Part shown: positions 8,666-16,769 of the stretch, piece after piece
Numbering within the stretch: the stretch's first letter is position 1
Layout of the letters: each line of letters opens with the position of its first letter
Assembly: GCA_959026725.1 (NCBI GenBank)
Contig: CAUFMG010000014.1
Location: 17,670-81,669, forward strand
Reading direction: 5' to 3'
Length of the DNA stretch: 64,000 nucleotides
Source: an uncultured Collinsella sp.
GTDB lineage: Bacteria; Actinomycetota; Coriobacteriia; Coriobacteriales; Coriobacteriaceae
Notes under the pieces: model-generated
Databases searched by the model: none
What the model was told of the DNA's origin: nothing
The model's input: only the letters and a program-made list of their open reading frames with translations
Made by a program: the position numbers and the translations under genes

Positions 8666-9092
8666 TCTGTACACCTCCACCACGTTTATGGAGCACAACT
8701 CGCACCCCGACTATAAGTACGAGATGGATGCTCCCACGCACGAGCACGACGGTATCAACCCCAGCTGCGGTGACGAGCTCACCTTGCAGCTACGAGTCGA
8801 GAACAACGTGATCGAGGAAGCCTCCTTTACCGGCCACGGCTGCGCCATCAGCCAGGCAAGCGCCGACATCATGGCCGACCTCATCACGGGCGAGACGGTC
8901 GAGGAGGCGCGTCGCTTGGCGGAACTCTTCCTCGCCATGATCCGCGGCGAGAAGCTCTCCGAGGACGACCTGGAAGACCTGGACGAAGCCGCCCAGCTCC
9001 AGGACATCTCGCACATGCCCGCCCGCGTCAAGTGCGCCGAGCTCGCCTGGCGCACCCTCGACGGCATGCTCACGGGACAAAATAATCAGTAG
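8658..9092 (+). CDS. sufU: SufU, zinc-dependent sulfurtransferase
   Basis: 144 residues of the SufU/IscU-like fold. The three cysteines are in NPSCGDE, GHGCAIS and ARVKCAEL, and an Asp/Gly precedes the helix, as in Gram-positive SufU, where zinc activates exchange of persulfide from SufS. Start ATG 8658 lies inside the last codons of sufS. The final codons overlap a TGGGACAAA-like regulator half-site at 9073-9081, an unusual place for an operator. Confidence 0.92.
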   Translation: MGNLYTSTTFMEHNSHPDYKYEMDAPTHEHDGINPSCGDELTLQLRVENNVIEEASFTGHGCAISQASADIMADLITGETVEEARRLAELFLAMIRGEKLSEDDLEDLDEAAQLQDISHMPARVKCAELAWRTLDGMLTGQNNQ

Positions 9093-9103
9093 TATTTGTC
9101 CCA
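9073..9103. promoter_or_regulatory. Pair of Rrf2-type half-sites at the 3' end of the suf operon
   Basis: CGGGACAAA at 9073-9081 (inside the end of sufU) and TTTGTCCCA at 9095-9103 keep the same 22-bp pitch as the promoter sites. The stretch TTTGTCCCAAATCTTAAG at 9095-9112 is identical to 3665-3682. The downstream site may have arisen from the promoter and may recruit the same regulator. Confidence 0.6.
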
Positions 9104-9121
9104 AATCTTAAGAATTTTGTT

Positions 9122-9160
9122 GGCCGAATCGCTTGACTAAGAGTGGTTCGGCCATTTTCT
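9122..9160 (+). terminator. Terminator of the suf operon
   Basis: A 9-bp stem (GGCCGAATC with GGTTCGGCC, one G-T pair) and a 14-nt loop are followed by ATTTTCT. It ends at the stop codon of the convergent transposase gene. Confidence 0.6.
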
Positions 9161-9968
9161 ATTCCGAGAGCTCGGCCTGTGCCTTCACCCGCGCATAAGC
9201 GCGCACGATACGAGAGACGGTACTTTTGCCAATCCCGGTATACCGCTCAATCTGGCGCACCGTAAAACCGGCATCGTGCAATCCAAAAATAACGGTATCG
9301 CGCTGCGCCGGCGGTGCGACTTTAACCCCACGAAGCGGAACCCCTAGCTCCTTCGCCAACTTGTTGGCAAAGGCGTGGCGTTCCCACTCCGTCTCTTTCA
9401 TATCGCACAGAGCTGGCTCACTGCCGTCGGGCGTCGAAAGCGAATAGGCAATAAAGCCCTCGGCAGAGCCAAAAAGCTCAAGCACGCAAGAAGGATCAGA
9501 AAATCCCCTCACGACATCGGCCGCGTCACCGTCGTAAGCGCACAAATGCTCCGCAAAGCTACTCCAGGGATAACGCTCGATTAGGCTAACGCCCGCCTCC
9601 TGCGGATCGGCGTGTACGGAGCGAATAGCCTCCATCACCTGCCAGTCGGTATCGAGCGAGCGCCGGTCAAAACGGTTCTGGAACAGATGCCCTGTGCGCC
9701 CCGTGCGTTTATTGAACCGCCGCGCGTACGTCAAAAGCAACCGGTGCATCGCCGCGCTCATCCTGTCCTCGTAATCTGTAAGCACCAAATGCACGTGATT
9801 GCCCATAAGGCACCAGGCGATAACCGTCACACCCTCCTCGCAGCAGCACTCGCGCATCAGCTCCAAAAACTCCCACCGGTCTTCATCGCCCTCAAAGATG
9901 AGCTGCTTGCCCGTACCGCGGGCACAGACATGGTAAAAGCCGGTAACCGTTTTCCAAACGCGCTGCAT
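9159..9968 (-). CDS. Y1-type (REP-associated tyrosine) transposase
   Basis: 269 residues. The N-terminal Y1_Tnp fold has the metal-binding HUH motif as GNHVHLVL, preceded by 'GFYHVCARGTGKQLIF' and followed by the region expected to hold the catalytic tyrosine (LLLTYARRFN). The C-terminal 60 residues form a helix-turn-helix (FTVRQIERYTGIGKSTVSRIVR). Family members nick single-stranded DNA at palindromic repeats. No flanking REP-type palindrome pair was recognised, so mobility is unproven. ATG 9968 has a GAAGGGAGCG ribosome site; the reading frame stays open further upstream without a better start. Confidence 0.8.
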   Translation of the reverse strand: MQRVWKTVTGFYHVCARGTGKQLIFEGDEDRWEFLELMRECCCEEGVTVIAWCLMGNHVHLVLTDYEDRMSAAMHRLLLTYARRFNKRTGRTGHLFQNRFDRRSLDTDWQVMEAIRSVHADPQEAGVSLIERYPWSSFAEHLCAYDGDAADVVRGFSDPSCVLELFGSAEGFIAYSLSTPDGSEPALCDMKETEWERHAFANKLAKELGVPLRGVKVAPPAQRDTVIFGLHDAGFTVRQIERYTGIGKSTVSRIVRAYARVKAQAELSE

Positions 9969-10371
9969 GGCGCTCCCTTCGCCGGGATCTGCTTGCCATC
10001 CAATACAGCACGATTGAAGCGTGCCATCAAAACATTCACGCAAAACAATACACTCGCGCGGCCAAAGGCAGTAATCAGGCGGCGAACGGCACCGTTGCAA
10101 CAGGTCAACCCCTGTAACGCTTACAAGAGCTGACCAAAAGCTTGCCCAAGAAGGACCCCCTCTACGGAAGTTCACGACCACATAACATAGGGTTAAACCG
10201 TTTCAATTAAAACTTCCGGACTTCTCGCTACGAAAACTGAGCCGTTCGCCGAATATTCCGTGCATTTCGCGGTATTATAGGGGCTGCATGTCATGTCCCT
10301 TTCGAAGGGTCGCCCGGCAATCGCCAGCCACGACCCCCAGACGGGACGCCAACACGATAGAGAGGAGAGGC
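9969..10371. other. Intergenic region between the divergent transposase and Fe-S scaffold genes
   Basis: About 400 bp without a supported gene. It should contain both outward promoters. TATTAT at 10273-10278, about 95 bp before the scaffold ATG, is a plausible -10 box, but no convincing -35 box is seen. No structured RNA was recognised. Confidence 0.4.
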
Positions 10372-11106
10372 ATGCAGTACTCACAGGAAGTGGAGAACAT
10401 GTGCCCCGTTGCCAAGGGTGCATACCACGGCCCCGCACCCATCCCCGAGGAGGGCAAGTGGGTCCAGGCTAAGGAGATTTCCGACATCTCCGGTCTTACG
10501 CACGGTGTGGGTTGGTGCGCACCTCAGCAGGGCGCCTGCAAGCTCACGCTGAACGTCAAGGACGGCATCATCGAGGAGGCCCTCGTTGAGACCATCGGCT
10601 GCTCGGGCATGACCCACTCTGCCGCCATGGCTTCCGAGATCCTTCCCGGTAAGACCATCCTCGAGGCCCTCAACACCGACCTCGTCTGCGACGCCATCAA
10701 CGTTGCTATGCGCGAGATCTTCCTGCAGATCGTTTACGGCCGCAGCCAGACCGCGTTCTCCGAGGGCGGCCTGCCCGTGGGCGCCTCCCTCGACGACCTC
10801 GGCAAGGGCCTTCGCTCTCAGGTCGGCACCATGTTCGGCACCAAGGCCAAGGGCGCTCGTTACCTCGAGCTCGCTCAGGGCTACGTCACCCGCATGGCTC
10901 TCAACGACAAGAACGAGATCATCGCATTCGAGTTCCTGAACCTCGGCAAGTTCACCGACGCCGTCAAGGCCGGCAAGACCCCCGAGGAGGCCATCGCTGG
11001 CGCTATGGGCCACTATGGTCAGTGGGAGAACGCTGCCAAGTACATCGACCCGCGCACCGACGAGGAGACTCACTCCGTCGCCAGCGTGTTCCCGGTTCAC
11101 GAGTAG
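10372..11106 (+). CDS. NifU-like iron-sulfur cluster assembly scaffold protein
   Basis: 244 residues. Similar to the IscU/NifU N-terminal fold in the segments GVGWCAPQQGACKLTLNVKDG, VETIGCSGMTHSAAMASE and TDLVCDAINVAMREI, which bring conserved cysteines together. Homologues in anaerobes are annotated as Fe-S assembly scaffolds and sit beside a GGGtGRT-motif gene, as here (18-bp gap). ATG at 10372 follows AGAGGAGAGGC; in-frame sequence further upstream lacks a ribosome site. Codon use is strongly optimised (GAG, AAG, ATC), suggesting high expression. The exact reaction is not established. Confidence 0.78.
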   Translation: MQYSQEVENMCPVAKGAYHGPAPIPEEGKWVQAKEISDISGLTHGVGWCAPQQGACKLTLNVKDGIIEEALVETIGCSGMTHSAAMASEILPGKTILEALNTDLVCDAINVAMREIFLQIVYGRSQTAFSEGGLPVGASLDDLGKGLRSQVGTMFGTKAKGARYLELAQGYVTRMALNDKNEIIAFEFLNLGKFTDAVKAGKTPEEAIAGAMGHYGQWENAAKYIDPRTDEETHSVASVFPVHE

Positions 11107-11124
11107 AAAGGGAGGGAAATAACT

Positions 11125-12129
11125 ATGACTGTTACGTTCGAAGGTTACGAGCGCCGCGCTGACAAGATCAACAAGTGCCTCGCCGACAACGGCATCGCCT
11201 CCCTCGAGGAAGCTCTGCAGATCTGCACCGACAAGGGCTTCAACCCGCGTGAGATCGTCAACAACACCCAGTCCATCGCCTTCCAGAACGCCGAGTGGGC
11301 CTACACCCTCGGTTGCGCTCTCGCTGTCAAGCGTGGCGCCAAGTCCGCTTCTGAGGCTGCCGCCATCATCGGCGAGGGCATCCAGGCCTTCACCGTTCCC
11401 GGCTCCGTCGCCGAGGACCGCAAGGTCGGTCTGGGCCACGGCAACCTGGGCGCTATGCTGCTCTCCGACGACACCGAGTGCTTCGCCTTCCTGGCAGGTC
11501 ACGAGTCCTTCGCTGCCGCTGAGGGTGCTATCGGCCTGGCTCTGAACGCCAACAAGGCTCGCAAGAAGCCGCTGCGCGTCATCCTCAACGGTCTGGGCAA
11601 GGACGCTGCTCAGATCATCGCCCGCATCAACGGCTTCACCTACGTGAAGACCCAGTTCGACTACTTCACGGGCGAGCTCAAGGTCGTCGAGACCATCCCA
11701 TACTCCGATGGTCCCCGCGCCGCCGTCAACTGCTACGGCGCCGACGACGTCCGCGAGGGCGTTGCCATCATGTGGCACGAGAACGTCGACATCTCGATCA
11801 CCGGTAACTCCACCAACCCCACGCGCTTCCAGCACCCCGTCGCTGGCACCTACAAGAAGGAGCGCCTCGAGGCTGGCAAGAAGTACTTCTCCGTCGCTTC
11901 TGGTGGCGGCACTGGCCGTACCCTGCACCCGGACAACATGGGCGCCGGCCCTGCCTCTTACGGCATGACCGACACCATGGGCCGTATGCACTCCGACGCC
12001 CAGTTCGCCGGTTCTTCCTCCGTGCCTGCGCACGTCGACATGATGGGTCTCATCGGCATGGGTAACAACCCCATGGTCGGTGCCACCGTCGCCTGCGCTG
12101 TCGCCGTCGAGGAGGCCCTCAAGGCCTAA
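11125..12129 (+). CDS. GGGtGRT-motif protein (PF14057 family)
   Basis: 334 residues bearing the family-naming GGGTGRT motif (VASGGGTGRTLHPDNMG), followed by a Met/Gly-rich C-terminus (MTDTMGRMHSD, MMGLIGMGNNPMVG). The family has no assigned activity. Its constant pairing with the NifU-like gene upstream suggests a shared Fe-S or redox role, which is inference. The ribosome site GGGAGGGAAATAACT precedes ATG. It ends 36 bp before a strong terminator, so the two genes form an operon. Confidence 0.82.
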   Translation: MTVTFEGYERRADKINKCLADNGIASLEEALQICTDKGFNPREIVNNTQSIAFQNAEWAYTLGCALAVKRGAKSASEAAAIIGEGIQAFTVPGSVAEDRKVGLGHGNLGAMLLSDDTECFAFLAGHESFAAAEGAIGLALNANKARKKPLRVILNGLGKDAAQIIARINGFTYVKTQFDYFTGELKVVETIPYSDGPRAAVNCYGADDVREGVAIMWHENVDISITGNSTNPTRFQHPVAGTYKKERLEAGKKYFSVASGGGTGRTLHPDNMGAGPASYGMTDTMGRMHSDAQFAGSSSVPAHVDMMGLIGMGNNPMVGATVACAVAVEEALKA

Positions 12130-12164
12130 TCGCGCCCGCGCGATGCTCATATAGTTGAGCTTTG

Positions 12165-12197
12165 GAGCCGCTACCCACCCGGGTAGCGGCTCTTTTT
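12165..12197 (+). terminator. Strong Rho-independent terminator
   Basis: A perfect 12-bp stem (GAGCCGCTACCC) with a 4-nt loop is followed by TTTTT, closing the Fe-S scaffold/GGGtGRT operon. Confidence 0.9.
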
Positions 12198-12385
12198 GTT
12201 TGCGCTGTCGCAGGGTAGCTAATGTCGATATATCAGCTGGGGCGAAATACGAGATGTGAAGAGATGGAGCGCCAGAGCGTCCATGACGCCCACCTGCCAT
12301 ATTTGCCCTTTACCGATTTGCCGGGTCTTTGCGGCCCCATTGCCGATCACCCGTGCGACAATGCGCCGGACGAGAAAGGAATCCG

Positions 12386-13912
12386 ATGGAATCGACTGAT
12401 GTACTGGTAATTGGATCTGGCATTGCGGGCCTTTGCGCCGCCATCGAAGCGGCACGCACGGGCGCAACCGTCACCGTGGCAAGCGCCGGCAAGACTATGA
12501 GTGGATCGAGCTTCTTCCCCGGAACCTGGGGCCTGGGGCTTATCGGACCCGTTAACGAAGACGACGAACAAGACCTCATCGACACCATTCAGACCGTTGG
12601 TGGCGGCGTCGCCGACCCCGAGCTTGTCCAGACGTTTGTCCACGGCATTCCCCATGCAATTGAATGGCTCGAGCAAGACCTGGGCGTTGAGCTTCAGCGT
12701 CCGCAAAGCGCCGAGAGTGCTCAGCAAAAGCAGTTTATCCCCTGCTTTGACCACAAGACGCGCATGTGGCGCGGCCTCACCCGCAAGCCCCTTGAGGACG
12801 CTCTGACGACCTGGATCGAGTCGCTCGGCATTCGCCTGCTCCCCCGCCATGAGCTTATTGACCTTGTTGAGGACACGAACGGCAGAATAACCGGAACCGT
12901 ACTCTACGACCTCACCGAAAATCGAATCGTGCCCTTTGCTGCCAAGGCCACGATCATCGCAGCCGGTGGCACAGGCGGCCTGTTCGAGCGCAGCCTTACG
13001 TCGGCTGATGTGCTCAGCTCCTCGCAGGCCATCGCGCTGGCGCACGGCGCAACACTTACTAATATAGAGTTCATGCAGATGATGCCCGGCTTCATCGAGC
13101 CCAAGCGCAACCTGGTCTTCAACGAGAAAACCTGGCGCTACGTACATGTAGACCAGCCGGTAGATATTGCCGACGACAAGCTGGACGACCTGCTCGAGCA
13201 GCGCTCTGGATATGGTCCCTTCACGTCATGCTTGGCCTCCCGCGCTATCGATCTCGTCATCGATCAGGCAGGTGCCGAAGGCCTGGCACTCCACTACGAC
13301 TTCCCCCGCGAGGATGTCCCAGAGTTTGTGCAGACCTTTGCCACCTGGCTGCAAGACGAGCACGGCATCGCCCCGACTGACGAGATGCGCGTTGCGATGT
13401 ATGCCCACGCCGCTAACGGCGGCATCAAGATCGATAAGACCGCGCACACGGGCGTTGAGGGCCTCTACGCTTGCGGCGAGGCGACAGGCGGCATGCACGG
13501 TGCCGACCGCATTGGTGGCTTATCAAGCGCCAACGGCATCGTGTTCGGACGCATCGCGGGCGCATCGGCAGCCCTTGCAGCGCAGAATGCACCTGAGGTG
13601 GCCCCGAAGGCGGATATCGACCTCCCCCACTACGGCATTGCCACAACAGATGCTGAACGCCTGACACACGGCCTTAAGCACACGATGAGCACCTATTGCA
13701 TGATCAACCGAACCGAGACGGGCCTATCCGAGGCTCTGCAACAGCTTGAAAGCCTGCAAGACAAGGCCATGGCGCTGAGCAAGCCGCATGCCGATGACAG
13801 CGAGATCGCAGCCCTCGCCCGCCTACAGTCGCAGATTCAGTTGGCAACGGAGATGGTCAAAGCTATGCGCAAGCGAACCGAAAGTCTGGGTTCGCACTAT
13901 CGAGCGGATTAA
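12386..13912 (+). CDS. FAD-dependent oxidoreductase of the fumarate reductase / L-aspartate oxidase family
   Basis: 508 residues. An N-terminal dinucleotide-binding motif (VIGSGIAGLCAAIEAA) binds FAD. AAGGTGGLFE and the C-terminal GLYACGEATGGMHGADRIGGLSSANG are the FAD contacts of the succinate dehydrogenase/fumarate reductase flavoprotein and NadB superfamily. HAANGGIKID replaces the usual H-Y-x-x-G-G-I. No nadA or nadC neighbour and no Fe-S or haem partner gene are present, so aspartate oxidase activity is possible but not shown. A GAAAGGAATCCG ribosome site precedes ATG 12386. Confidence 0.75.
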   Translation: MESTDVLVIGSGIAGLCAAIEAARTGATVTVASAGKTMSGSSFFPGTWGLGLIGPVNEDDEQDLIDTIQTVGGGVADPELVQTFVHGIPHAIEWLEQDLGVELQRPQSAESAQQKQFIPCFDHKTRMWRGLTRKPLEDALTTWIESLGIRLLPRHELIDLVEDTNGRITGTVLYDLTENRIVPFAAKATIIAAGGTGGLFERSLTSADVLSSSQAIALAHGATLTNIEFMQMMPGFIEPKRNLVFNEKTWRYVHVDQPVDIADDKLDDLLEQRSGYGPFTSCLASRAIDLVIDQAGAEGLALHYDFPREDVPEFVQTFATWLQDEHGIAPTDEMRVAMYAHAANGGIKIDKTAHTGVEGLYACGEATGGMHGADRIGGLSSANGIVFGRIAGASAALAAQNAPEVAPKADIDLPHYGIATTDAERLTHGLKHTMSTYCMINRTETGLSEALQQLESLQDKAMALSKPHADDSEIAALARLQSQIQLATEMVKAMRKRTESLGSHYRAD

Positions 13913-13954
13913 ACCGGACACCCATCTAAAGCAGAACACAACCAATCGATATCC

Positions 13955-13990
13955 ATGGGCCCCGTGAGCTCGAAGTGGCACGGGGCCCAT
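13955..13990 (+). terminator. 12-bp hairpin after the oxidoreductase gene
   Basis: A perfect stem ATGGGCCCCGTG / CACGGGGCCCAT with a 12-nt loop. Little T-tract follows, so it may act as a Rho-assisted terminator or mRNA stabiliser. Confidence 0.45.
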
Positions 13991-14073
13991 TCGTGTCCGC
14001 ACGGGCAAATATACTCATTCTGAATACGGAGTCGACATAGTCCACGTAGACAAACGAACAGAAAGGAAGAGAT

Positions 14074-15546
14074 ATGGACAGCAGGGATATCGAGAAATGG
14101 CGTGTCGAACTTGACAGCTACGCCCATGTAGAAGACGGCGTTGAGTATTGGCTCGCACGCGATTTAATGGAACCCCTCGGATACACCCAATGGCGTAATT
14201 TTGAGACTGCGGTTAAGAGATCCATGGCATCGTGTGACACCAATAAAATGCCTGTTGCCGCCCATTTTGCTGAGGCCAGCAAAATGGTAGATGCCGGCAT
14301 CGCCAAACGAGCCGTAAAAGACTACAAGCTGACACGCTACGCATGCTATTTAATCGCCCAAAACGAAGACCCAAACAAGCCCGAGATCGCTCTCGCACAG
14401 GCGTACTTCGCCGTGCAGACACGCCGACAGGAGCTCATAGAACAGCGCTTCGCAGAGATTCAGCGCTCGCAGGCGCGCCACTCGCTATCCGATTCAGAGA
14501 AACAGCTCTCGGGTATTGCGTTCAAACGCGGCGTAGACTCCAAAGGATTCGCGATCATCAAGTCGAAGGGCGATGAAGCGTTGTTCGGCGGCAGAAGCAC
14601 GGCGGAAATGAAGCAGCAGCTCGGCGTACCCAAGAGCGCGGCATTGGCGGACAGGTTAGCCGATGTCCTCATCAAAGCAAAGGACCTTACGAACTCGATG
14701 ACGGCCTTCAACGCCGAGGAACACGACCTGTACGGTCTGGACCAGATCAAGCAAGAGCACGTCGAGAACAACACAAGCGTGCGTGGCAGCCTCATCGACC
14801 GCGGAATTGTCCCCGAGAACCTACCGCCTGCCGAGGATACAAAAAAGCTCGAGCGTCGTGTGAAGGCAGACGAGAAGAAACTCAAGGAGGGTACTGACGG
14901 TTTTACCGATCCCCAGGGTAGGCTCGATCTGCGAAAGCGGCCGCACCCCTTCGGGTTCGACCCAATGCGAGGTCAACAAAAAAGCGACCAGCCTAAGCCA
15001 GTCGCTTTAACAATCTTTGGGTGGGCCGTCAGGGGGTCAGCCTGCTGCGCAGGCGGCCGCTGCGGCGCTTCGCGCCTTGCGCGCTGCGCTGGCAAATGCT
15101 TACGCATTTCCTCAGCTCCGCGCCCCGACGGGTTCGACCCCATGCGAGGTCAACAAAAAAGCGACCAGCCTGAGCCAGTCGCTTTAACGATCTTTGGTGG
15201 GCCGTCAGGGGGTCGAACCCTGGACCTTGGGATTAAGAGTCTTGAACGTGATGTTATGGAGTGCCTTGTAGCAGCAAAATCGCAGGTAGTTATGTTTCCA
15301 CACGCTCTCACCGCACTGAAACTGCATTGCAGAACGGATATTGACGGATATCCGGCAATGCATAAAGCCCCTCCCCGGCAGTTCATGCCGGGGAGGGGCT
15401 GCATCTATCAATTTCTAAAGTCTTTTTGGCTGCCGACGCGCACGATTGCCAATCCGAGAAGACCGGTCAGCAGTCCTGCAGCAGCGCCGACAATAAAACA
15501 GATATCAAATGGATTCATATGCACACCTATCGATAGAGTTGCTTGA
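14074..15546 (+). CDS. dinD: DinD-like DNA-damage-inducible protein with abnormal C-terminal tail crossing attL
   Basis: The first 273 or so residues match DinD: WLARDLMEPLGYTQWRNFE, LTRYACYLIAQNEDPNKPEIALAQAYFAVQTRR and a C-terminal PENLPPAEDTKKLERRVK. That is the full length of the E. coli protein. The frame then stays open for about 217 more codons through two copies of the tRNA-Lys terminator region, the attL core and prophage DNA, so this tail is junk-like or chimeric rather than DinD. The original stop has apparently been lost by the duplications at the junction. In E. coli dinD is SOS-controlled; no clear LexA box was identified here. Ribosome site AAAGGAAGAGAT. Confidence 0.72.
   Translation: MDSRDIEKWRVELDSYAHVEDGVEYWLARDLMEPLGYTQWRNFETAVKRSMASCDTNKMPVAAHFAEASKMVDAGIAKRAVKDYKLTRYACYLIAQNEDPNKPEIALAQAYFAVQTRRQELIEQRFAEIQRSQARHSLSDSEKQLSGIAFKRGVDSKGFAIIKSKGDEALFGGRSTAEMKQQLGVPKSAALADRLADVLIKAKDLTNSMTAFNAEEHDLYGLDQIKQEHVENNTSVRGSLIDRGIVPENLPPAEDTKKLERRVKADEKKLKEGTDGFTDPQGRLDLRKRPHPFGFDPMRGQQKSDQPKPVALTIFGWAVRGSACCAGGRCGASRLARCAGKCLRISSAPRPDGFDPMRGQQKSDQPEPVALTIFGGPSGGRTLDLGIKSLERDVMECLVAAKSQVVMFPHALTALKLHCRTDIDGYPAMHKAPPRQFMPGRGCIYQFLKSFWLPTRTIANPRRPVSSPAAAPTIKQISNGFICTPIDRVA
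14953..15038. repeat. Degraded copy of tRNA-Lys 3' end plus its terminator (copy 1)
   Basis: 86 bp that differ from 15130-15214 by three substitutions and one inserted G. It contains the terminator hairpin beside A6 (minus-strand T6) and the last 20 or so bases of a tRNA-Lys gene. It reads as a relic of an earlier integration or duplication at the same tRNA. Confidence 0.7.
15130..15214. repeat. Displaced tRNA-Lys terminator and 3' end (copy 2, host side of attL)
   Basis: Carries the minus-strand terminator GCGACTGGCTCAGGCTGGTC-type hairpin with T6, followed by the attL core. Before integration this would have sat immediately after the tRNA-Lys gene that now lies 41 kb away. Confidence 0.7.
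15191..15241. repeat. attL core (tRNA-Lys 3' end)
   Basis: 51 bp identical to 56124-56174. It equals the CCA end, T-arm, variable region and anticodon loop of tRNA-Lys(CTT). The match stops at 15241, one base before the sequences diverge. Confidence 0.92.
15363..15400 (-). terminator. Terminator at the end of the late operon
   Basis: A perfect 15-bp stem (AGCCCCTCCCCGGCA) with a 5-nt loop, followed on the minus strand by TTTATG, 8 bp after the last late gene. Confidence 0.75.
15408..15518 (-). CDS. Small single-span membrane protein, last gene of the lysis block
   Basis: 36 residues: a short polar start, one hydrophobic helix (about residues 6-27, Gly/Leu/Ala rich) and a basic tail. It begins 9 bp after the endolysin stop on the same strand. 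Position and topology would suit an accessory lysis protein or second holin-like peptide, but nothing proves it. The ribosome site is weak. Confidence 0.45.
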   Translation of the reverse strand: MNPFDICFIVGAAAGLLTGLLGLAIVRVGSQKDFRN

Positions 15547-16480
15547 CGAGCGCTTGGCCGATGGCGACGTTGGTGTCGCGGCCCTGGTATCCGTCCGCAC
15601 CCGATGATCCGCACGAGATACCTTGAGCGATGAGCCACTGCTGGTGTTTGAAGACCGTTCCCGAACCCATCTGTCGCGCCTGAACACCGCCGACCACGGG
15701 ATAGACTTTGCATCCGACCTTGTCCTGCAGGGCGCGGACGGCATTCGAGCCAACCCCGCCCTTGACGTACTCGATTACGCCGCGGTCGCATGCCCAAAGG
15801 TATCGCTCATTCGCCGGCCATTGACCGGAGATCACGCCATCGGCAGTCGTGCCGAGCTGGCGTTGCAGCTCCTTGGCCATCTTCGGGCCGAAATATCGCG
15901 TGTCTCCGAGGCTCGGGACCGTATTGTCCGCGACTTCGGTATTGGACCCGTTTAGCGTCTTTCCGTCGCCAAGCCAGTAGAGCGTGCCGTCCCATGGGTA
16001 GTTGTAGTACGCCTTGATGTTGGACTCGCGCCCGGTCTGGTCGCCCTTGGTGCCGGTGACGGTCCCCTTTTCAGAAATGGAGAATTGAGCCAAGAGGTCG
16101 CCGCGAGCTGATCCATAGGGAGAGACGCACACGGCGGTGTGGCACTTCTCGTTGAGGTAGATGTCTCCACGCTGGGCGGACTTGACGCCCATCTTACGCC
16201 AGCCGAATAGGCCCGTCTTGAGCAGCTGCTCCCGCATGTTTCCGGTATACGAGGCTCCGAAGGTATTGACGCCGACCGCGCGGAGGGCGGTCACTACGGC
16301 CGAGGAACAGTCGCGATCGCCACCGGCAATAGTGACGGTGGTGCCGTCGGACAGACAAATCGTCTCGGTCGTTCCGTCCCCCATGCGGTTGGCCTGCGAG
16401 TATCCGTGACCGCCGCCCCCATCATGGGAGACGAGGTGTTCCATGACCTGCGCGAAGGCCTCGCGCTGTGTGATGGCCAT
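15527..16480 (-). CDS. Endolysin (Amidase_5 / phage peptidoglycan hydrolase type)
   Basis: 317 residues. The N-terminal 175 residues carry the family start GYSQANRMGDG and the catalytic GGDRDCSSAVVTALRAVG, whose cysteine would act with histidines further on (KCHTAVCVS, GDIYLNEKCH), as in Amidase_5 (PF05382) lysins. The C-terminal 130 residues contain two similar modules (YFGPKMAKELQRQLGTTADG and VRALQDKVGC), a probable cell-wall-binding region. It cleaves host peptidoglycan at the end of infection. It follows the holin gene with a 3-bp gap. Confidence 0.82.
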   Translation of the reverse strand: MAITQREAFAQVMEHLVSHDGGGGHGYSQANRMGDGTTETICLSDGTTVTIAGGDRDCSSAVVTALRAVGVNTFGASYTGNMREQLLKTGLFGWRKMGVKSAQRGDIYLNEKCHTAVCVSPYGSARGDLLAQFSISEKGTVTGTKGDQTGRESNIKAYYNYPWDGTLYWLGDGKTLNGSNTEVADNTVPSLGDTRYFGPKMAKELQRQLGTTADGVISGQWPANERYLWACDRGVIEYVKGGVGSNAVRALQDKVGCKVYPVVGGVQARQMGSGTVFKHQQWLIAQGISCGSSGADGYQGRDTNVAIGQALVKQLYR

Positions 16481-16483
16481 GGC

Positions 16484-16759
16484 CTACTCAACCGCCTTGG
16501 CGTCATATGCGGCATGGGGCTCGCTGTACGACATGGCACGCTTCGAGTCCGACGCGCCCTTGGTGGTCGGATCGACGATCACGCCGAAGCCGGCGAGAAC
16601 GGTCAGGATAATTCCGACGAGCTGGATGAGCGACCCCTGGGAGATAGGCGCCACGACTCCGAGGATTCCGAGCACCTGATAGGCTGCGCTGATTACGGTG
16701 GCGGCCAATGCCGCGAGCGTCTGCTTATTCTTGAAGCGAAGGGCCCAGTTGATTTTCAT
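16484..16759 (-). CDS. Phage holin (phi LC3 family)
   Basis: 91 residues with an NWALRFKNKQTLAALAATV start, two hydrophobic helices (about 13-35 and 41-61) joined by a short turn, then a charged tail ending in DPTTKGASDSKRAMSYSEPH. The 'DPTTKG..DS..A' end is typical of PF04531 holins. It makes the membrane lesions that release the endolysin encoded immediately downstream. Confidence 0.88.
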   Translation of the reverse strand: MKINWALRFKNKQTLAALAATVISAAYQVLGILGVVAPISQGSLIQLVGIILTVLAGFGVIVDPTTKGASDSKRAMSYSEPHAAYDAKAVE

Positions 16760-16769
16760 TTTTCAGCTC

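Noticed and set aside
9159..9968. Insertion sequence with intact ends around the Y1 transposase
   Set aside because: No terminal palindromes or target duplications were found by eye, so only the gene is reported.
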